Assembly (NCBI GenBank): GCA_001321835.1
Contig: JPUR01000139.1
Location: 1 to 49,612, forward strand
From: Marinosulfonomonas sp. PRT-SC04
Lineage (GTDB): Bacteria; Pseudomonadota; Alphaproteobacteria; Rhodobacterales; Rhodobacteraceae
Length of the DNA stretch: 49,612 nucleotides
Direction: 5' to 3'
The notes under the pieces are model-generated. The model made no database searches. It saw only the letters and a program-made list of their open reading frames with translations, and was not told the DNA's origin. Shown here piece by piece: positions 44,520 through 49,612 of the stretch. Both the position numbers and the translations under genes were made by a program. Numbering within the stretch: the stretch's first letter is position 1; each line of letters starts with the position of its first letter.

Positions 44520-45419
44520 ATGGTTACTTACAGCGATCAAGCCTTGGGTGGCAACTTTGACCCAGGAAGCCCTCCGGGCCTGCCCTCAACCATCACAGTG
44601 ATTAGCATCACTTTGAATGATGCGGACAATGATGGTTTTATTCGGGCTGATGGCTCGGATCAGGTGAATGGCAGCAATGTGACCAATGTTTGGGTCAATG
44701 ACACTGTGACCATTGATGGCATCACCCATGTTGGCACCACCTTTTATACCGCAGATGGATCGCGCTATTTCACCCCGAATGATGGATCGGTCCTGACCGT
44801 AGGCACTGCCACTGCAACGAGCTATGTCGTCAACAGCACCCAAATGCCGGTTGGCGATCTGGGACCGCCTTGTTTTTCCGCAGGCACGATGATTGAAACC
44901 CCTGATGGCGAGGTGCTGATCGAGGATCTTGAGGTTGGTGATTCGGTTGTAACCAAGGACCACGGAGCACAGCCTATTCGCTGGATTGGGCGGCGCGTGG
45001 TTTCTGGGCGTGGTGAATTCGCACCGATCAGGTTCAAGGCTGGCGCGCTTGGCAATACCCGTGATCTGCTGGTTTCACCGCAGCACCGGATGCTGTTGCA
45101 GGGCTGGCGCGCCGAATTGTTCTTTGGCGAGGATGAGGTGCTGTGCGCGGCCAACAAGCTGTTGAATGACTGCACGATTTTGAAAGCGCCTTGCGATAGC
45201 GTTGAATACATCCACCTGATGTTCGATGAACACGAGGTGATCTATGCCGAAGGTGCTCCGACCGAGAGTTTTTTAGTCGGTGAATATCTGTGTGGTGAAG
45301 ACAGCGGTCTGCTGAGGGAAATCCGCGCGCTGTTTCCCGAGTTTAACGATGCACCAGCCCAAAACATTGCGGTTCGTCGGGTGGCGCGTGGCTTTGAAAT
45401 GGCCGCGATCCCGGCTTAG
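44520..45419 (+). CDS. Hint (Hedgehog/intein-type) domain protein
   Basis: A 299-residue protein. Residues about 118-260 form a Hint_2 domain starting at the self-processing Cys118 (CFSAGTMIETPDGEVLIEDLEVGD), with the His of the second motif in LLVSPQHRMLL. The N-terminal 117 residues are Asp/Asn/Thr/Gly-rich and contain a DADNDGFI loop like a calcium-binding EF-hand/dockerin site. Such proteins are frequent in Rhodobacterales, are probably exported, and may cleave themselves. No signal peptide is evident. The ATG at 44520 is chosen over GTG at 44508 because AAGGTGG lies about 10 bases upstream. Confidence 0.85.
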   Translation: MVTYSDQALGGNFDPGSPPGLPSTITVISITLNDADNDGFIRADGSDQVNGSNVTNVWVNDTVTIDGITHVGTTFYTADGSRYFTPNDGSVLTVGTATATSYVVNSTQMPVGDLGPPCFSAGTMIETPDGEVLIEDLEVGDSVVTKDHGAQPIRWIGRRVVSGRGEFAPIRFKAGALGNTRDLLVSPQHRMLLQGWRAELFFGEDEVLCAANKLLNDCTILKAPCDSVEYIHLMFDEHEVIYAEGAPTESFLVGEYLCGEDSGLLREIRALFPEFNDAPAQNIAVRRVARGFEMAAIPA

Positions 45420-45447
45420 GGCTGGCCGTATAATTTTGACCTAGATC

Positions 45448-47166
45448 TTATTTCGGAGTGATGAACAGCTCGATCCGGCGGTTGATGGCCAGATCAGCGT
45501 CCTCACGGCCACTGCGGATCGGCTGATATTGGCCAAATCCGTTGGCGGCCAGATGGCTTGGCTCCACTCCTTGTTTGCGGATCAGATGCTTGACCACCGC
45601 CAAGGCGCGGGCCTGACTAAGCTGCCAATTGTCAGAAAAAGGCCCATTGCCCGAGAGCGGCGTGTTGTCGGTGTGGCCGTCGACGCGCAACACCCAGCTG
45701 ACATCATCAGGGATCGTGCTGCTGACTTGCTTCAGGATTGCGGCCATTTTATCCAGCTCGATCTTGCCCTCGGGGCCCAGATCGGCGGCACCGGATTGGA
45801 ACAACACTTCGCTAGATAGTGCAAAACGGTCGCTGGTTGGATCCGTGGTGGCGGGCAGGCCAATCTTGCGGCGCAACTCATCGGCAAACAGTGAATTGGC
45901 CTCGGCAAAACCACCGCCGAGCGCAGAGCGCGTTTTTTACGCAGAGCGCTTAATTTGGTCTGGGCCACATCAAAGTGTGCCTGCGCGGTTTCTATATCTG
46001 CGGCTGCCACATCTGCCTTGGCGATGGCAGATTTCAAGGTGTTACGGGCCTCGGCGAGCTTGCCTGACGCCAAGCCTTCGACTGATTTCTTTTCGGCCAG
46101 ATCCTCATCGGCTCCAACCTGTGCGGCATTGGCGGCTTTAAGCGCCTTTGCGGCGGTCTCGCGGTCCAGAACCAGCTGTTTATAGAGCTTTTGCAGGCGG
46201 GTCTTTTCAACCAGAGCATTGGCGGCGGTGGTTCTGGCGGCGTCGCGCTCGGCCTCGATTGTGGCCTCGATATCCGAGGCTTCGGCCAGTTGAGATTCAC
46301 CGGTGGCCAAGGTTGTGGACGCCGCCTTGCGGGCGCGTTCGGCGCCGCTGACCTGGGTTTGGGTTTCGCTAAAGATGTTGAAGGTCAGCCGCGCCAGAAG
46401 TGACGGGTTCTCAGAGGTTCCGCCCTCGTGTTGGGCAATCAATTTGCCCGCCGAGGTGGCGGCGGCGACTTCAGAGGCCGCAATCGCGGCTATGGCAGCA
46501 TCGGTGGCGATGCCGAGCTGCTCGACGGTTTGTTCGATTTCGTAGCTGTCCGTTTTGGCGGCTTTCAGGCGGGCCTCATCGCGGCTCAGCTGGGCTTGAT
46601 CGCTTTGCAGCTGTGCGATGGCGGCGTCCAGTTTGGCCTTTAGGCTTGAGTTGGCAAGCTCGGTGCTCTGCGCAAGGGCTGCGATCTGCACATCTTGAGC
46701 CGCACTCAGTTTGTCGGTGCTTTTGTCGATCGCATCCGTTGCCAGCGCCTGCGATTTTTCCAGTTTGGTGATCAGGGCCTGTGTGGTCTTGGTTGTTTGG
46801 GTTGCGCTGTATTTGGGCGGTCTGGCTGATGCGTAGATTGGCCCGTGCCAGGCTCCAGACATCCACCGCTTCGGAATAGATCAGCGGATCAATCGGGGCG
46901 AATTGCTCTTCGGGCGAGGGTTCGTTTAGGTAAAACCGAGCAATCTGTGTGCCCCAGATCCGGTGCACCATAAACACCGATGCAAGCACCAGAATCACCA
47001 GTAGAGCAATTCGGATCAGCCCAGAGCTGCCGGTTTTCTTGTGACTGTGTTTGGGGGGATCTTCAGGCACAGGCTCTAGCCCATCCGAATAGCCATCCTC
47101 GTCGGTGGTGGCAAAAACGTGGATTTCATATGCGTCTTCATCAGGGCTGATTTCATTAGGGCTCAT
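45448..47166 (-). pseudogene. OmpA-type peptidoglycan-binding protein, split by two frameshifts
   Basis: The gene starts at 47166 (MSPNEISPDEDAYEIHVF, GAGGG site) with a membrane helix (SGLIRIALLVILVLASVFMV). It runs to LARANLRISQTA, then continues in a second frame as a 280-residue Ala/Glu/Lys-rich coiled coil (AQDVQIAALAQ to AQTKLSALRKK), and in a third as an OmpA-like C-terminal domain (FALSSEVLFQSGAADL, VDGHTDNTPLSG, RRIELF). The first join is restored by removing one C near 46815; the second by adding one A to the A6 run (T6 at 45933-45938). The intact product would be an inner-membrane, wall-binding protein of about 570 residues. Either the gene is dead or the sequence has homopolymer errors. 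Confidence 0.82.
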
Positions 47167-47416
47167 GTCGTGCCCTCGCGGTTGCCGCCAAAATGGCAGC
47201 ATGTCGCTTTAGAAAATATTGTGAATTGCCAACCCATTACTCAAAATACGCCCAGTTTACCATGCCGACTGTGCCCATTGAATGTGGCCCTACCCTAGGT
47301 CGGCGAAATATCAGTAAGTTCTTTTTAAGCATTCTTGCGTGTGAAACAAGGTATGTTGAGGGGGGGGTAGGGGGAAATGCAATAAATGGTGTGTCATAAT
47401 AGTGCCATTCCGGCAA

Positions 47417-47746
47417 TTACATCGAGAACGAGGTGCCGCAGCCACAACTGCTGCTTGCGTTCGGGTTGTCTATTACAAAGCGCGCGCCGATCAGTTCGTC
47501 AGAGAAATCGATGATTGCGTTGGATAGAAACGGCAGTGAAATTTCGTCGATCACCACTTTTTGGCCCGCCCCTTCCAGCACCAGGTCGCCCTCGGCAGGC
47601 TCGGTCAGGGTGATTTCATATTGAAAACCCGAACAGCCGCCACCCTCGACGGCAACGCGCAAAACCTTGGTGTCGCCACCGGCGTTGATTTCGGCCAGCC
47701 GCTCAAATGCGCGCTCGGTGACTGTGGGGGGGAGCATTAGGTCCAT
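47417..47746 (-). CDS. erpA: iron-sulfur cluster insertion protein, ErpA/IscA type
   Basis: A 109-residue A-type Fe-S carrier. It has the three conserved cysteines: one in GGGCSGFQYE and two in SSCGCGTSFS. Other family segments are VTERAFERLAEINAGGDTKVLRVAVEGGGC and LSNAIIDFSDELIGARFVIDNPNA. It hands clusters to target apoproteins. I choose the ATG at 47746 (MDLMLPPTVTERA); the longer frame to 47887 adds a non-conserved N-terminus that overlaps the dgt start region. It diverges from dgt. Confidence 0.93.
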   Translation of the reverse strand: MDLMLPPTVTERAFERLAEINAGGDTKVLRVAVEGGGCSGFQYEITLTEPAEGDLVLEGAGQKVVIDEISLPFLSNAIIDFSDELIGARFVIDNPNASSSCGCGTSFSM

Positions 47747-47819
47747 GATGATCTGCCGTTTCTTTCCTGTTTCCACTCCCATATAAGCATGAATAGGTGA
47801 GGCGACAACAGGCAGGGCT

Positions 47820-48959
47820 ATGCTCAATATATATGCATCCGATCCAGATAAGACCCGCGGGCGGTTATTTCCCGAGGAGGAAAGCATTTTTCGCTCATGT
47901 TTTCAAAGAGATAGGGACCGGATCATTCATGCTTCGGCGTTCCGTCGGCTGAAACATAAAACTCAGGTTTTTGTGGAACATGAGGGCGATTATTTCCGAA
48001 CCCGCCTGACCCATTCGATTGAAGTGGCGCAGGTGGCGCGCACGATTGCTGGTGCTTTGGGGCTGAATGGCGAGCTGACCGAAGCGGTGGCGCTGGCCCA
48101 TGATCTGGGTCACACGCCGTTCGGCCACACCGGCGAGGACGCGCTGGCCGCTTGCATGGCGCCGTATGGTGGATTTGACCACAATGCGCAGGCCATTCGC
48201 ATTGTCACATCTCTGGAGCGACACTATGCCGAATGGGACGGTTTGAACCTGACATGGGAGACGCTGGAGGCGCTGGCGAAACACAATGGACCGGTGACGG
48301 GCGTGCTGCCCTATGCGTTGTCTGAGTATAACAAGGCGCATGATCTGGAGCTTGAAACCTACGCCAGTGGTGAGGCGCAAGTCGCGGCGTTGTCCGATGA
48401 TATTGCCTATAATAACCATGACTTACAGGATGGTCTTCGTGCAGAATTGTTCACAGATTCGGACATTGAACAGCTGCCAATCGTTGGTGACTGTTACCGC
48501 GAGGTCGATGCGCTGTATCCTGATTTGGGCAGCTATCGTCGTCGCCATGAGGCGCTGCGGCGGGTGTTCGGGGTGATGGTGTCGGATGTGATCCTCGAGA
48601 GCCGCCGTTTGATCGCCGATCTGGATCCGCAGCGGGTTGAGGATATCCGGGCGGCAGGTGCGTCTGTGGTGCAGTTCTCGCCGAAAATATGGGACGATCT
48701 GGAACAAATCCGTACGTTTTTATTCGCACGAATGTACCGCGCGCCATCGGTGGTGGTGATGCGTGAAAAGGTAACCGGTGTGGTGCGAGATTTGTTCCCG
48801 CTGTTTCTAAGTCAGCCGGATCAGTTGCCGTCTCATTGGAAAAATGATGTCACCAAAGCGCAAGATGACGTGGCGTTGGCGCGTTTGGTGGCGGATTATA
48901 TCGCGGGCATGACGGACCGTTTTGCCTTGCAGGAACATGAGCGCTTGTTGGGGGGGTGA
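47820..48959 (+). CDS. dgt: deoxyguanosinetriphosphate triphosphohydrolase-like protein
   Basis: Hydrolyses dNTPs to the nucleoside and triphosphate (dGTP-type HD hydrolase). The 379-residue protein has the HD metal site, RLTHSIEVAQVAR (His) and VALAHDLGHTPFGHTGE (His-Asp), followed by GFDHNAQ and ALSDDIAYNNHDLQDGLR. It is the shorter, alphaproteobacterial form. The start MLNIYASDPDKTRGR matches relatives. It is followed by argS after 115 bases, an arrangement conserved in the order. Confidence 0.95.
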   Translation: MLNIYASDPDKTRGRLFPEEESIFRSCFQRDRDRIIHASAFRRLKHKTQVFVEHEGDYFRTRLTHSIEVAQVARTIAGALGLNGELTEAVALAHDLGHTPFGHTGEDALAACMAPYGGFDHNAQAIRIVTSLERHYAEWDGLNLTWETLEALAKHNGPVTGVLPYALSEYNKAHDLELETYASGEAQVAALSDDIAYNNHDLQDGLRAELFTDSDIEQLPIVGDCYREVDALYPDLGSYRRRHEALRRVFGVMVSDVILESRRLIADLDPQRVEDIRAAGASVVQFSPKIWDDLEQIRTFLFARMYRAPSVVVMREKVTGVVRDLFPLFLSQPDQLPSHWKNDVTKAQDDVALARLVADYIAGMTDRFALQEHERLLGG

Positions 48960-48980
48960 ATATTTTGCCTGCGGCGCGGA

Positions 48981-48999
48981 CATTTCTGGAACAGAAATG
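48981..48999. promoter_or_regulatory. 19-base dyad upstream of argS
   Basis: CATTTCTG-GAA-CAGAAATG is a perfect inverted repeat 75-94 bases before argS and 20 bases before a TTGACG. It may be an operator or a weak hairpin after dgt (no T run follows). Confidence 0.45.
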
Positions 49000-49019
49000 C
49001 GGAAGTGTTGCTATGTTTA

Positions 49020-49047
49020 TTGACGTTACGCGCGGCCATGTTAAACT
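49020..49047 (+). promoter_or_regulatory. probable argS promoter
   Basis: TTGACG (49020-49025), 16 bases, then TAAACT (49042-49047). The spacing and hexamers are acceptable for a sigma-70-type promoter. It starts 55 bases before the argS ATG. Confidence 0.45.
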
Positions 49048-49074
49048 CGCCGCAACCCTAAAGGACCGCCTATT

Positions 49075-49612
49075 ATGAACCTGTTTACAGATATCCGCGC
49101 GCTGGTGATTGAAAACCTGACGGTCATGCAAGCTGAGGGCGTGCTGCCTGAGGGGCTGGATTTTGCCAATGTGACGGTCGAGCCGCCGCGCGATGCAGCC
49201 CACGGTGATATGGCGACCAATGCGGCGATGGTTCTGGCCAAGCCCGCCAAAATGAAGCCACGCGATATTGCCGAGGCATTGGCAGCCAAACTGATTGCTG
49301 ATCCGCGCATTGAGCTGGCCGAAGTGGCCGGGCCCGGGTTTTTGAACCTGCGGTTGGCGGTGGACTTATGGCGCGGCATTGTGGGTGCGACTTTGGCGGC
49401 GGGTGGCGATTTTGGCCGCTCTGATATGGGGCGGGGCCGTAAGATTAATGTCGAGTTTGTTTCGGCAAATCCGACTGGTCCGCTGCATGTTGGTCACACT
49501 CGGGGGGCGGTGTTTGGCGATGCGTTGGCCTCACTGCTGGATTTTTCCGGCCATGTCGTGACCCGCGAATATGTGATCAATGATGGCGGCAGTCAGATCG
49601 ACACTTTGGCGC
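49075..49612 (+). CDS. argS: arginyl-tRNA synthetase, N-terminal part
   Basis: Opens with [15 protein letters not shown] at the ATG at 49075 and runs off the right edge with 179 codons. The arginyl-tRNA synthetase-specific N-terminal domain is complete ([33 protein letters not shown]), and the class I HIGH-type signature is present as HVGH (residues 138-141) in [18 protein letters not shown], the nucleotide-binding motif. It charges tRNA-Arg. Gene order erpA-dgt-argS is usual in Rhodobacterales. Confidence 0.96.
   Translation, partial: MNLFTDIRALVIENLTVMQAEGVLPEGLDFANVTVEPPRDAAHGDMATNAAMVLAKPAKMKPRDIAEALAAKLIADPRIELAEVAGPGFLNLRLAVDLWRGIVGATLAAGGDFGRSDMGRGRKINVEFVSANPTGPLHVGHTRGAVFGDALASLLDFSGHVVTREYVINDGGSQIDTLA

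Overview
The window reads as a chromosomal segment of an alphaproteobacterium of the Rhodobacterales (Roseobacter/Rhodobacter group). The pointers are gene content and order known from that order: a PpiD-like chaperone gene ahead of trpE, trpG-trpD-trpC-moaC, a cold-shock gene followed by a DUF192 gene and tRNA-Pro, a B12-dependent class II ribonucleotide reductase, DUF2852 and DUF2927 proteins, an RSP_2648-type PIN protein after rlmI, a zinc-less DksA, and erpA-dgt-argS. No phage, transposon, CRISPR array or rRNA was seen; this is mostly core chromosome.

Layout. 1-12.5 kb is almost all minus strand: ppiD-trpE, then trpG-trpD-DUF3592-trpC-moaC-small membrane protein, with a plus-strand divergent polysaccharide deacetylase lying between trpE and trpG; upstream sit an aminotransferase, gpt, a LysE-type exporter and fabI. 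12.6-19 kb is plus strand: pdxH, a double cold-shock protein, a frameshifted DUF192 gene, tRNA-Pro(TGG), and nrdJ behind a promoter carrying two NrdR-like boxes. 19.3-21.9 kb holds ilvB-ilvN (minus), preceded by a clear transcription attenuator with a Val/Leu/Ile-rich 15-residue leader peptide. 22.1-26.7 kb is a TRAP transporter (dctP, hairpin, dctQ, an unusually long dctM). 26.7-28.7 kb holds bpt, a DUF2852 gene with twin 21-bp operators, and a decayed ybaK pseudogene. 28.8-34.1 kb: glnE, a small conserved protein, a 400-base spacer with a C10 tract and 24-base tandem repeats, rlmI, and a PIN protein. 34.1-39.5 kb: M48 peptidase, CoxE-like VWA protein, a 54-residue membrane protein, a DUF2927 lipoprotein, a GNAT acetyltransferase, a small cysteine-rich secreted protein, and a MoxR ATPase. 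39.7-49.6 kb: dksA, an FAD monooxygenase, a DgcA-like flavoprotein, xth, a Hint-domain protein, a frameshifted OmpA-type peptidoglycan-binding protein, erpA, dgt and the start of argS.

Functional themes are amino-acid biosynthesis (trp, ilv) with attenuation, nitrogen control (glnE), nucleotide metabolism (gpt, nrdJ, dgt), stringent control (dksA), and envelope functions. Three genes (DUF192, ybaK, the OmpA-type protein) are broken. Four of their five lesions are single-base changes in or next to short homopolymers, and the fifth is a deletion of about 22 bases, so sequencing error and true decay must be weighed separately.

No clearly new multi-gene system was found. The items most worth a second look are the ilvBN attenuator, the NrdR-like promoter of nrdJ, the twin operators before DUF2852, the repeat/C10/stem structure before rlmI, and the enlarged TRAP permease.
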